DNA from: Diphasiastrum complanatum
Lineage: Eukaryota > Streptophyta > Lycopodiopsida > Lycopodiales > Lycopodiaceae
NCBI GenBank assembly: GCA_029204225.1
Contig: CM055106.1
Location: forward strand, 47,748,633 to 47,812,632
Length of the DNA: 64,000 nucleotides
Direction of reading: 5' to 3'
Part shown: positions 12,260-23,299 of the stretch, one piece after another
How the letters are laid out: each line of letters starts with the position of its first letter
Position numbering within the stretch: position 1 is the first letter of the stretch
Position numbers and translations under genes: made by a program
The notes under the pieces: generated by a model
Told to the model about the DNA's origin: nothing
Databases searched by the model: none
The model's input: the letters and a program-made list of their open reading frames with translations, nothing else

Positions 12260-12838
12260 CTAGCCACCGGATCCCGAGCTACCGTCTGAAGGGTGGGTTT
12301 GCTCGTCTCGATTTCCTGCTCCATCATTCCCATCATCATCTCGTGGGTTCGTTGATTGAGCGCTTGCTTGGGCCTTGCACGTCGTGTCCCATAATTGGCT
12401 CACCTTGTCCAAGACTTGCTGTAGGCCCTTCGTGGTGTCTTCTAGCTGCTTATGGGACTCAAGGATGATCTTCTCTTGCTTGGCCACAATGTTTTGAAAA
12501 ATTTTCTTTTCGGCATCTTGTTCTTGGATTAGCCGCACGTATTTCTCCATCCAGATGGCTGAGGCCTGTGGAGCCTGAAATTGAATGTCCTCAGGCTTGA
12601 CTAGAGGAGCATCGACTGTCATTGCACCCGATGATCCGTCTCATACTTGGTCGATTTGGACCATCTGTGCATCAGTAGTTGCTGGACCTCTTCCAGAGTG
12701 GATTTCTGCCCGGCCATCATGGATCTGGCTTGCACTGTCTCTCTTTTTTTTTCTTTGGCCAGTCCTTGAAGTCGCACAATTTCTTGGTCTTGATGCTGGA
12801 CCTTGCTCTCGAGCATTTGATACTAGCTCACCAACCAA
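12260..12838 (-). pseudogene. 3' extra ORF, coiled-coil region
   Basis: On the - strand, heptad-like sequence (VQHQDQEIVRLQGLAKEKK, then EKYVRLIQEQDAEKKIF and KQLEDTTKGLQQVLDKVSQL) runs from 12838 to about 12380. It then changes to a Ser/Asp/Gly-rich tail. A frameshift lies near 12620. The segment sits between the Pro/Thr-rich linker and the C-terminal conserved region, as in the 42 kb copy. A coiled coil suggests self-association, but that is inference. Confidence 0.55.
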
Positions 12839-13222
12839 TGCATGTGGTAGCTTGTTTTGGATAGGCCTATCATCGAGCGCTTGGCTACTTCAATGAGCTT
12901 TTCAGAGTTAGTGAGAGTTGGGTATTGATCTGGAGTGTGGGATGGTGAGGTTAAACCAAAAAATAAGCATTGTGTTAGAGCTGAAGATGGAGGTGGAGGT
13001 GGAGGTAGTGGAGGAATGATATTAGTAACTGTTGTGGTAGTGGTGGTGGTTAGTGGAGGGGTCAGACTTCTTCCTGGCTGCTTCTCCTTCTCTGGCTTGT
13101 CGTCGCTTATTTTCATCAGGTCCGCAGCATCAAAATATTGCGATGTGTCTAATATGTGGACTTGTTGGGCCTGTGGTTGTTGAGCCACTTCCGTGACCTG
13201 GGGACTGGATATCCCCACTGCG

Positions 13223-13257
<35 letters not shown>

Positions 13258-13590
13258 AACTTGTGCCGTCATGTGAGGTGCTTGTGTAGAGGTAGTTGCT
13301 CCATCACCCCCGTCGATGACATGTGAGGGTGATGAGTGTGGTTGTGAGGCCTTGGATGAGCTTCTATCATCTGAGGTGGAACCATCTAAAACTGATCCCA
13401 TTGGTGATGTGCTTCCAGCTTGAAGCTTATTTTGCATCCTTTGTTGCCTTGTGTCTGGCAACTGGGCCTTGGAGGTATCGGTCTCTTGAGCTCCGGAGGT
13501 TGTAGCTGCTTGTGAGTCTGGTTGTGGGCTTGTTTGCTTCTGTACCAGAGGGAGAATACTAGTGTTTACTCGTTTAGGCTGGGATGCCAA
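12823..13590 (-). CDS. 3' extra ORF, low-complexity linker (255 aa open)
   Basis: This open frame is rich in Ser, Thr, Gln and Pro. It has a run of 11 Gly from a 33-base C run, a Thr run (TTTTTT) and a Pro run (PPPPPPPP), and ends with IEVAKRSMIGLSKTSYHMHW leading into the coiled coil. It probably follows the globular segment at 14319-13609 in one protein, with a stop between them at 13609. A disordered linker is the simplest reading. The Gly-run length differs from the 42.8 kb copy, which has seven C's. Confidence 0.5.
13223..13255. repeat. Poly-C run of 33 bases
   Basis: This is an uninterrupted C homopolymer inside the linker ORF. The corresponding place in the related element (near 42799) has only seven C's. 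It is unstable in replication and easily mis-sized in sequencing. Confidence 0.9.
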
Positions 13591-13608
13591 TGGTGAAGTT
13601 GCCCTTGA

Positions 13609-14319
13609 TCATGCACGCTTGGACTTTGTTGACTCAATGGAAATTTCCCATGCCTTGTCTGCAAGCTGCAAGTGTTGTTGAGGCTTTGGCCCATTCTGTA
13701 CTTGGTGAAGAGTGATATCTGTCAAGAGATATCCGAGTATTGTTGTCTGCTGCTTGTTCTTAATGCACTCATGAAGACAATTCAAAACAAATTGTGCCCA
13801 GTCATAGAGATTCTGGGAATGTAGTCGTGAATCTGCCATCATGTGAAACAGGGACATGGGTACCCTCTGCAACTTTGTTCTTGGTCGTTGTCTGCACTTT
13901 GTCAAGTCCGCTTGTAGTTGTGACTCATTGATTGCTTCGACTCGATACCCATTCTTGTTTTTCCACTTGGCCACGGACGGGTCAATGAATTTGAAATATG
14001 TTGTTTGCTCAATTTTTTTAAGTGTCCTCGTGACAACATTGGGTCCTCTTGGGAACCCAAAAGGCTGCAAGTCGGCCGGTGCAAATGATATGTTGTAAAC
14101 ATAGTTCCTCACAGGAGGAACTATGAGCTGACATGACCTTGTTGTAGCATTGTAGTTGGCATATGATACCCTGCCAAGTTTGGCATCATGGTGTAGCCTA
14201 TCATATGTTGATCTAGAACATCCATGAACCAGGAATATGTACAGGAAGAAGAGAATGCATAGAAAGTACATAAGTAATGGTATGAAGTATAACCAAGGAA
14301 TGAGGTGAAAAATAGGCAT
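13609..14319 (-). CDS. 3' extra ORF, N-terminal globular domain (236 aa open)
   Basis: After a hydrophobic start that may not be coding, the segment from about 14215 reads SRSTYDRLHHDAKLGRVSY, PPVRNYVYNISFAPADLQP, then YDWAQFVLNCLHECI and TILGYLLTDITLHQVQNG. The last two align in order with the DALAGNPVCFGVITYKV part of the + strand element at 3.1 kb, which suggests a shared domain. It lies about 60 bases after the integrase C-terminus, so it is a 3' additional ORF of a gypsy element. The function is unknown. The true start is unclear because no single ATG is compelling. Confidence 0.5.
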   Translation of the reverse strand: MPIFHLIPWLYFIPLLMYFLCILFFLYIFLVHGCSRSTYDRLHHDAKLGRVSYANYNATTRSCQLIVPPVRNYVYNISFAPADLQPFGFPRGPNVVTRTLKKIEQTTYFKFIDPSVAKWKNKNGYRVEAINESQLQADLTKCRQRPRTKLQRVPMSLFHMMADSRLHSQNLYDWAQFVLNCLHECIKNKQQTTILGYLLTDITLHQVQNGPKPQQHLQLADKAWEISIESTKSKRA

Positions 14320-14383
14320 GGAAAACTAGAACTACAGCAAGATCATAAGAAAAATAGAAAGAAAGAAATAAAAAATGTAAAAT

Positions 14384-14857
14384 TTATACTAGGAAAAAGA
14401 TATAAATTGGGTCAACAAAAAACAACTCTTCGCAATACTGCCTTAGACGACCACCATTTACAACAGTGTCTTGGAGGATTCCGTCAAGTGTTTGCAACTG
14501 GACTGCATCATTAGGAAAGATTTTATTAATAACATACGGCCCCTCACTTTTGAATTTCAATTTGACAGGGTGCTTTTTGGATGTATAAAGAAGCATTTGG
14601 TCACCTAAATGTAGATCTTTATTGCATAGGTGACGGTCATGCCAGGCCTTTTGACGTCGTTTATTAATCAGTTGTGCGTGGTAAGATATAAGTCTTGTCT
14701 CGCATAACTGGGTTAACGTAAATAGCCTAGTTTTGAGTTGTTGTTTGATTGCAGCTTTTTCACAGAGATCTGTTGAAAAAGCTTCCATGACTCGTAATGA
14801 TGGGACTAAGATTTCTACTGACATTACTGCCTCTTGCCCTAGATCAATTCTAGACAC
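14384..14857 (-). pseudogene. Ty3/gypsy integrase C-terminal part
   Basis: The reading GQEAVMSVEILVPSLRV, RRQKAWHDRHL and FKSEGPYVINKIF is the region after the catalytic Glu of gypsy integrases, including the C-terminal GPY-type fold. The catalytic core is missing: the frame starts abruptly near 14850, next to unrelated DNA. It is 65 bases upstream of the extra ORF. Confidence 0.8.
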
Positions 14858-14860
14858 AAA

Positions 14861-15563
14861 ATCCTAACAAGAACAATCATTAATTGAAGGTAGGTGTACT
14901 TTCTGGTTTCCCACGTGTGAAACCGTGTCTGAGTACGGACTCCAACCTGAAAATCAAGTACACATTGATAGCACCTCAAAACAATCAAAACAAATGTAGA
15001 CAAATGGAGAGAATCACTCAAAATTGCTTCCAAAACCAAGATTGGTGTCTCACAATGATTATGGCCAAATGTGGCTCTATATATACAATAAGTGAGAGCT
15101 CGTGGTACTGATCATCCCTTTGATCCCACATGTGTGAAGGTGATTTGTCATATGATGATTCATCATGCAAAACTGACACTTGGACAAAACCTTCTATTTT
15201 GAGCACTTTTGGTCCATTTTCCTTCTATATGGAGATCTACTTGAAAATCTTCTAGAAGTCAAAATTCGTCTACTTCAGCTTATTCCACACATGTGAGCTG
15301 TCCTCAACACATGGGATGTGACACCTAACCAAAGGATGTGGCTCATGCAATCAATAGATTGATGCCATGTGCCATATGTGTAGAAAACTAGTTTTTGGCC
15401 TTTTTAGCCACTAGAACTTGAATTAAATCATATGTACAACCTATATGATTATGGTACATGACAAGTACACTATTTTCACAGATGGGAACAGACTCCACAC
15501 ATGTGTAATCATCCTATATACAATATTTTTGGCCTCTACCAAGTTTATTTTTGCATTTTTCAC
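14861..15563. other. Unassigned DNA between integrase remnant and LTR remnant
   Basis: This is about 700 bases without coding potential, with a TATATATACA box near 15078 and several cacatgtg words. It could be part of an inserted LTR. I found no second copy in the window, so this is only a possibility. Confidence 0.35.
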
Positions 15564-16598
15564 AGTTCTTCTGGTTCTTGCAGTTCTTCTTGTTAGAACG
15601 GTTATCACATGGATGTGTTACTCAGAATTCAACATGTATTTCCCAGCCTGTCAATGGGAGACACTATTTCAATACTCGGCTACATGCATAAGCGAGCCGT
15701 GTAACCATCTAGAGCTCAAGAGGATCAATGTTCTGGAATAATGAGCAGTTCTACCACTGTCTACTAAATCAGAAAACAATCAAGAACAAGATTAATCACT
15801 CAAACAATAAACAAGAAACAAGAAACTAGATTCCTTACATCATAATAATAGTCCAAGAATCAAGAAACACTCATTTTTTGATGTTTAGATTGCCCAAGAA
15901 CAATCAAGAACTGGAATGTAAGAAATTATGCCAGATCTACATCACAACCAGCCTATTTAGTTTACTTGCATGCTGATTCCTACCTTATTACACAAACAAG
16001 AAATGAATCCTAATCCACAACTAAGTAAGAAACAAGAAAACAAGATCCTAGTTAATCCACAATACAAGGAAATCAAGCATGCTCATAGAAACTTCACTCA
16101 AGAACATTGCCATGAACAAGGAGCTTAGGAATTATCAAGAACTCGTGGAGGATCCTCTTTATTTGCTCAAGAGAACTTGACAATACATTCAAAGCTCCCT
16201 CACAAGAGAGGGGAGCCCTTAAATAAGCAAGAAGGCTGCCCATGTGGAGCCCAAGTGGCAATTGCACCAAATTAGAAATTACATGTGGAATTTGCCCTTC
16301 CACTGAAGGTAACCATCAAAAGGTGGCTCACTCTAACTAATTAAAGGAGGGTCTACATTTATTTACAAGGCCTAGGAAATATGACTAGCTCCTACGTGGT
16401 CGTTCCTTCTCTGGGATACACCATGTAGGCTCACATAGATACTTCACTATCATCCTAGCTAGTAATTTCTCGGCTCTCATGCTCGGCTCTCAGCTTCTTC
16501 TACTCTCCTCCTTCTGAGACCTCCTCGGTCATAGGTGAGAGGTATTCTGTGTCTTCAGCTTGGCTCGACATCAGGGGATTCTCTGGAATTTACTAACA
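15564..16598 (-). repeat. 5' LTR remnant (copy B)
   Basis: Closely similar to 9744-10806 along most of its length and ends at the same ctaaca on the + strand, next to the GTTGT duplication. About 90 bases that should form its 3' end (on the - strand) are missing, so the deletion that removed the primer binding site and most genes also cut the LTR. Confidence 0.85.
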
Positions 16599-17440
16599 GT
16601 TGTGCCTTCGCGTACCATTGCTGCATTTCCTTCATATCCATTAGAGGCCTAAGCTCACAGGGTCAGCAATGCTTCCGACCATAAACTCAAAGTCAACAAA
16701 AGTAGTCATGGTTATCGCAACTCATCTTTGTGTGTTTAGGTTGTGAGTTATTGCAATCTTTCTTGCGCTCTCTTAGTCTGTAGAATCATAAAGTGCAAAC
16801 AATAAATATGTTTGTGAGTAGTAGAATAGTGATTGTATGTGTTAGAGCGTTGAGAATGCACAAAGATCGCTAGAGAGTCGTGAGAGTTAGCACTCGGTCA
16901 CACAACAAATTCTTGAGGTATAAGTACATTTGTGAACGGTCATCTTATGTTGGTCGGTCGATATATCCCTCGGTTAATGTGTCTGTTGGTTGATGTGACC
17001 TTTGATTGACGTGCCCCTCATGTGAACTTCGGTTGATGTCTTTTGGTTGATGCGGTATGTTCTTGCGGTGGTCTACAGTTGTTTGTGGTTGCTCTCGGTT
17101 AATGCAGCTTCTTGCGGTCATCTACGATTACTTTCGGCTTCTTGCGATTGGTTGCCTAGTTTAATTGTTAGCCAAATTTGGTTGATATTAGCTAGGTTTC
17201 TCATTAACCGTGATTGTTGTAGGAACTTGTTGAAGTATGTCTGGAGCTTATTCGTGATTCGTGAAACACAAGGATTTCTCCTTGTCTCTCCCTCCCTCAA
17301 AACGTTGTGGAATGACAAGTGTGAAACAACTAGTTGAACATCAAACAAATTGTTGTGTGACAAATGAAATTAACGTGTAGGTACACGAGGTGTGTACTGG
17401 AATAAGAGAAATACTAAATTGAGAAGAAAACAAGAAGATG
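16599..17440. other. Remnant of host gypsy element, no clear gene
   Basis: The first part belongs to the host of the 9744-16598 insertion. From about 16920 to 17160 it is made of short interspersed words such as ggttgatg and ttgcggt. No ORF here looks real. Confidence 0.4.
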
Positions 17441-17810
17441 TCAAAAATGTTGTGCAATGGATATATACGATGCTCGTGGGTGTGAAAAATTTGTCGCAAA
17501 AGAAGGGGGTATGAGGACAACATAAATCATTGTTAAAGCTTCTCTTTCCATTGTGGAATAATTTACTTCAGCAAGGAATAGTTGTCGGCTGAGGAAGCAA
17601 ATTGGATAGTCTTTCCCAGATTCTCCTAATTGTGTTAGGATGACTCCAATAGCATATTTACTAGTGTCAGTATGAACATAGAATTCTAATCGATAGTTCG
17701 ATGCTCGAAAAATGGGTGCAGTGACAAGTGCATGCTTCAAATCCTCAACTGCTTGTATTCTTTCTTTGGTCCATTTTGGATCTAACACTATCTCAATTAA
17801 TTTTGGACTT
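17441..17810 (-). pseudogene. Ty3/gypsy RT-RNase H fragment
   Basis: On the - strand DLKHALVTAPIFRASNYRLE, then YVHTDTSKYAIGVILTQ and EVNYSTMEREALTMIY match the RT-RNase H connection and the first half of a Ty3 RNase H. After about 17525 the reading is lost. It lies upstream, on the same strand, of the old extra ORF now split by the 9744-16598 element, so it may be part of that host. Confidence 0.8.
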
Positions 17811-18963
17811 TTTAATTTATTTTGGACGATTTTCTACATATGGTACCAAAAGAGCTAGATAAGAAAAACAATAAAAAATTACTGATTGTTGAAGTGGGTT
17901 TCTCTCGAGTTCGAATCTCATTTCAATACAACTATAAGCCAAACAAGACAAATTTGATCAACGAGTCACAATTTAGTGTCTAAAATCTATTGATGATTTT
18001 TTCCAATAGCTATGAACACCTAATATAATTGTAAATTCAAAATAGATTTGGTTCTTGAGTATCATATACACTGAACTTATAATTCAGATGTAGTTAATAT
18101 TTCAATTGTTAGATTAAGAGGGTTGCAGTGGATGTTTTTGGGAAATCATATATAATCATGTCTAAAATTTGTGTCGATCCGAATAACACAGACAAGTTTT
18201 CCTATGTTAAAATCTTAACCATTGATATTTAAAAGGAACATAAACATTACTAAATCATATACTACTTTCAAGTTGTATTATAAGAAACTCTCAATGACAA
18301 AAATTTAATCACAATGTGTCATTTGCCACTAAAAGTGGTTCATATATATTATTAATGGTCTTGGGCCAAGCCCTACATTAGTCAAGAGACTATTACAAAA
18401 GATGCACAACTTTGGTGCAATTCTAGATAGTGTAGAAGTTTAACCTTTTAGACTAGTAAACTATTCTAATATTCTAAAGGTTAAGAATTAGAAACTATTT
18501 CCAACCTTTAGAATTTCTAAAAGCCGTTAACTTTCTACATTATGATTCCGCATGGTCTTACAATACACATGTCGTGGAATAGGATTTACTTATAGGGTGA
18601 CATGCCCATGCCCTAGCATACAAAAAAGTCGTCTTTCTACAAAATTTCCAAGCTGGATTTACAACTGAATCTACAAAAGAAATTATATCAACACGTCTTT
18701 TGAAGCCAAATTTGGACTTGTTGCAGATTCGAAATCTACCAACACTCACTAATACATTACAAGTCCTATAATTATGGACACAAAGATTGTAACCAGGACT
18801 CTACAACTACAATCATGCACTCTACTCATCAATATCAGCTGCACATTCATCGGATAATTTAAACAAGTATTTTTTGATATGTGCCACTGATATTTTCGGA
18901 ATAGATATTGATTTTCCATATATAGTCGTGTGCTTTAATTGTTTTTTTTTCCTTCAATTTCCA
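17811..18963. other. AT-rich stretch without gene
   Basis: I see no supportable ORF. A GTTCGAATCTC word at about 17908 resembles a Pol III B box, but no matching A box was found. Confidence 0.4.
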
Positions 18964-19575
18964 TCAATGGCCCAATTCTAACACATCTTCGACAAGCTTT
19001 TGGTCGTCCATTTCAGGACTTTGGGTAGAACTGTCCACCATATCAGTGAGTGTATTGACACTCACATCCTTGGTAATGGATCGTTCTTGATTGCCATTTG
19101 ATACAATACCAAATCTTGCTAGGATTTTATCAACTTCAAGAATTGAATTTTGAATCACAATTGGACTATGATTAATAGTCACAAAATAATTGATTTGTAA
19201 TGTCGCATTCTCTTTAACTTCGTAAGTGAAGTCTCCCCCGTGCTCTACACAGATCGGATCACATTGATTTGAATCATTTGTTTTAGGATCGGTGTGAAAG
19301 GGTGATATTTCAAAAGATTCTTCACTCAAATTTTCAAAAAATTGCACACCACTACATCCCATTCTTCTTCATGAAAAAATGGTAGATTTTTCGTGAATTC
19401 TAGTAATAACTTTGATTCATCAATTGAACATTAAGTTTTATATATTGATTGGAAATTTCATGTATGGGTGATTCTACAAGAAATAAATCTCTATACAGAT
19501 TTTCTATGGCTTGAGAATCATTCTCATCATAGAATAAAAATCCTCGTCGTACTAGGCGTGTGAGAATCATGATTA
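18964..19575 (-). pseudogene. Unrecognised frameshifted ORF
   Basis: The open part (19362-18964, 132 aa) reads EISPFHTDPKTNDSNQCDPI and ends SPEMDDQKLVEDVLELGH. Upstream on the same strand (19565-19395) another frame reads GFLFYDENDSQAIENLYRDL and SPIHEISNQYIKLNVQLMNQ. The two would join through frameshifts at about 19360-19400. The composition is protein-like and differs from the retroelements around it. I do not recognise the family. No start or intron could be fixed. It could be a decayed host gene piece or an extra ORF of a transposon. Confidence 0.4.
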
Positions 19576-22329
19576 TATTTTTTCAATCAATCAATGTTTT
19601 TTTTAAAGGGACCTCCAATACGTCCAGTATTGGTCTAGTTCTCAGTACAACGCCCAATGACCCTACTTGCACAAACCACTACTCCAAACAAACCTCACAA
19701 TTTTTGGTGCTCAAGCCTTATCCAAAAAGACCTCAAGAGTCACTCATAAAATTGATACAAAATAGGCTCCGATTGCCACAACGCATTCAAACCTTCACAG
19801 ACAATTTGGATCAAACGAGCTTTTGGTTGTGCAAGTTAATGGTCAACTCAACAAAACCGTTTGAAAACACTTTCAAACAATAAACAAGAATTCGAAAGAA
19901 GCTCATGCTCCTCCCGGCAGACGCACCACTAAAGGATTAGAAAACGACCCCCAAATAGGCTGTCAATCTAAAGGAATGCTAATGGAAGTCGGTCTATACC
20001 ACAATTACAGCTCAAGCTCCATTGGGTATGGAGTCGAAAATAAGGTGTTCATGACCACATGCTCTTTCAATGGCAATCGGCAAGGCAAATTTCTAACGGT
20101 CAACAGACAATTTTCAAGTAGCCTAGGGAACTTTGAAATGGTCAAGCACCATTTCACTATAGAAAGACGTGACTTTCGGAAAGCTAAATGGGCTATAAAA
20201 TGGCTATTAGGATTTCCCTCAATCAATAGGCTTATACCTTGTTCGTTAGAGTTCTTGATAGCCGAAGCAAGTGTTTACAAAGTTCAGTTCTTGTTCAGCG
20301 ATTAAACAACAATGTTGTTGTTCAATTAAGGTATCACAAATGGCATTTTACGTTATTGTTCATTTATAATCGAAGTGTAATAAGCAATAGTTATCTAAAC
20401 AATGGCAAGATAAGTACGAGTTTAGTGCCCCCTGCATGCAATTGGACTGGCTTTGCAAATGCCAAGGGTTCAGTTACCAAACAAGTGCCAAACCTTTGCA
20501 GTTCATCGAGGCTAACAAAAACTAATAAACCAAACAGTTTAGCAAAATCCACGGAACCCTAGCACTAAACTTTTCACGAGTGCAAATAGGCAGAGTTTGA
20601 GATGGATCGGGCCTTGGAATAAACCTGCAAGCAGGGAATGAGAAAGACGACCACAAGCAGGGTCGTGGACAGGCATGGAATAGCGTGGGCCGGTTCTATT
20701 TCTTACACACAGGCAGAAAAAGGAAAAGGCAATAGGCCACAGGGTGGGGAAAACAGGAAACGAGCCACAGACGGGCTGGAGGATGAGCATAGGTAGACAA
20801 TATTTTTGCCCTCCTTCAAGATTCAGACCGTTCAATCGATCTCAGGGCAGCAAGCTATAAGACACCTTCTCCAAGCAACGATGAGCAGCGAAGAGGGAGA
20901 GCGATACGTAGGTAGGGTAGGCACAAACCCACAGGCAAACAAATGGGGAGGGCCGATAGGCAGGAAAGGAAGCGCAATTCTATGGTTCCCTTCACTTAAG
21001 CAGGGTGCAGATAAGCCAGCTGGCCAGGCAAGGGGAGTGTAGATCGGATAGAGGGGAGCCGCTGACCAGCCTATGAGATGGGCGCAAACAGGGCTGTAGG
21101 CAACAGAAATGGCAGCAATGGCAAGCAAACCCACAGACAGCAAATAAACAAACCGCAGGCAGGGTTTGTTCAGATTACACGGCCCTCAACATGTTGCAAG
21201 ACAGCCTGCGGATCTGTTTCCTGACCTACGATGCACAGGGTAGGGGTTCCACGTTGCAAATGGATCTCCAGATGACTGACAGCGCACTCTTCATCCTCTC
21301 AGCAAATAGCGATGGCCTTCCTCAAATCACTATTCTGAAATGTAGAAGAGCAGCCAAGCAAACTCATCTCTGAGCCAAAAAAATTGCACACAGTTGGCTT
21401 CTTGGTCAGCGAATGATTGAAAGGTAGAACTTGGATCCAGGCCACAGGGTTGGGAAAGATTAGTCACTGGCAGGGAAGAGACAGGGTAGGTCGTGAGCAA
21501 ACAGATAATGAGGTAATTGGTGAGACTTCCAAAAGCATGTGTGTTCAAAGAACAAGCAAAGCAAAAACTGCCTTCTTGAACAGCAGACAATCTTAAACAA
21601 ATCTTTGAGATCAATGACTTGAAAGAGATAATAGCCTGAAATAAGTATTCTAGACAAGTTACTGCTCATAAGCTGTAGAGCAAAAAGGACAACAAACTTC
21701 CAATTAGTGAGATCCTTATGAATGAGGTAGCAAATGGCTTGTAATTCTTCAAGTCCTGCACCCACACCCACAGGGCTAGAGGCAACAATCTCAAGAAATA
21801 AATCTGTTAATGGACATCAAGTGATCTCCTAATACCCACAATTTGCAAACAAATGTTAGAGATGGCAGAAAGATAACACCAAATCTGATCCAACAAAAGA
21901 AATGGTGATAACACAGTCCTAGAGATCAAAGCAGTGAATTAATAGCAATGAAATATAAGCAGTTTGCAACAAAGACAAAACATAGAAGTTAGAGTAGAAG
22001 GCATTAGGCACATCAGCCTCTTCTCCTTTCCTTCTCCTTGCCTCTATGGAATCAAACAACAGGATGAGGGTAGAGGAGATGAGATACAACAAATAGACAA
22101 TGTTATGTAGAGGGCAGCCTCCTTCTAACACTATGGAGGGCTGAGGCCCAAAGAGATGCACCTTTTCGTGAACCAACAAGGGACTTTTTGGTAGTTGGCC
22201 CCAAACTTAAGGGCAGAGCCCCAAATTTGGTTTTTTTTGCAATGCTATTGAAAGTATAATTAGCAAAATTATGAAAATATAATAAAAGTATAATTAAAAA
22301 ATTTTGAAAACTGTAACAAAATTATGAAA
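19576..22329. other. Long region without recognisable gene
   Basis: Sequence between 20560 and 21200 is purine-rich, with repeated caggcagg/gggcagg words. The rest is unremarkable. Short ORFs on both strands look like chance. It may be LTR or leader DNA of an element whose partner is outside the window. Confidence 0.4.
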
Positions 22330-23210
22330 CAAATTTAGCTCTTAGATCTTGCCCTTTAGTCAGTGGCCTTAGCCCGTAGCCCTTAGCCCATAGCCCTTGG
22401 CCCTTAGCTCTAAGCCCTTAGCCTCAGTACTTCACCCTTAACCCTTAGCCTTTGGCCCTTGTCCCGAGACCTTTAGCCCTTGGCCTTTAGCATTAGAACC
22501 CGTAGCTCTTAGGCCTCGATCCTTGCCCCTATGCCATTAGCACTTGGCCCTTGGCCCTTAGCACTTGGCCCTTAACCCTTAGCCCTTAGCCCTTAGCCCT
22601 TAGCCCTCGGGAGTTAGCCTTAGCACTTGGTCCTTAACACTTAGCCCTCGTGCATTAGCCCTTCCCCCTTGGGCATCAGCCTTAGCTCTTGGCCCTTAAC
22701 CCTTGGCTCTTAGCCTTATCCCTTGGCCCTTAAACCTCGGCCCTTAGTCTTAACCCTTGGCCCATGGCGCTTGCCTCTTGCCCCTAGGCCCTTGTTCCTC
22801 AGCCTCAGCCCTTGGCGCTTAGCCTTATCTCTTAACTCGCCCTTGGCCTAGCCCTTGGCCCTTATCCCTCGGCGCTTAGCGTTAGCCCTCGACTCTTAGC
22901 CTTAGCCCCCCCTTAGCTCTTGGCCCTTAACCCTTGGCCCCTGTCCCTTGGTCGATGGCCCTTAACCCGTGGTCATTGGAGGTGATACTTACCCCTTAAT
23001 GCTTAGCCCTAGCCCTAAGGCCCTTAACCTTAGCCATTGGCCCTTGGCACTTAGCCGTTAGTCCTTTGTCATTAGCCGTTAATTGTTAGTCGTTGGCCCT
23101 AAGCAATTGGCCCTTAGTCGGTAGCCCTTGGTCCTTCACCCATCGCCCCTGGCCTTTCGGTCTTAGTCCTTGGGCCCTTTGTCCTTAGTGCTTCAAGGGC
23201 CTTTGTTTGT
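22330..23210. repeat. Degenerate heptamer array (CCCTTAG/CCCTTGG variants)
   Basis: For nearly 900 bases the sequence consists of variants of a seven-base unit such as cccttag, cccttgg, cccttaa and ccctcgg. Short clean runs occur (for example around 22570-22600). The spacing is near seven, with many slips. It resembles an interstitial telomere-like or minisatellite array, but the unit is not the canonical plant CCCTAAA. Confidence 0.8.
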
Positions 23211-23212
23211 CT

Positions 23213-23242
23213 GATATATATATATATATATTATATATATAT
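23213..23242. repeat. TA microsatellite
   Basis: A run of TA dinucleotides, with one TT slip, at the right edge of the heptamer array. Confidence 0.9.
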
Positions 23243-23299
23243 TAGACATGAGGGTCCGGGCTGGGCGCGGCCATTTCACGTCTGCGTCGGGCGCCCGGG

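Larger units (their letters stand above)
9744..16598 (-). mobile_element. Ty3/gypsy element with 3' extra ORF, GTTGT target duplication
   Basis: On the - strand the order is a 5' LTR remnant (16598-15564), unassigned DNA, an integrase C-terminus, a 3' extra ORF and a 3' LTR (10806-9744). The five bases outside both ends are identical: gttgt at 9739-9743 and at 16599-16603. This shows that the outer ends are the original insertion ends. Gag, protease, RT and most of integrase have been deleted, so it cannot move by itself. Confidence 0.85.

Noticed and set aside
12585..12896. Open + strand frames opposite the coiled-coil ORF
   Set aside because: They mirror the - strand coding sequence and its low complexity. 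The related copy does not conserve them as protein.
17900..17915. B-box-like GTTCGAATCTC, possible tRNA or SINE
   Set aside because: No A box at the right distance, no cloverleaf and no second copy.
20539..21143. - strand ORFs of about 100 aa in the caggcagg-rich region
   Set aside because: Composition follows the purine-rich repeat words. No family resemblance, and no start or splice support.
22330..23210. True telomere
   Set aside because: The unit is not the plant CCCTAAA, the array is very degenerate, and it is flanked on both sides by ordinary transposon DNA.
22330..23210. CRISPR-like array
   Set aside because: No constant repeats with unique spacers. It is a continuous short tandem repeat in a plant genome.
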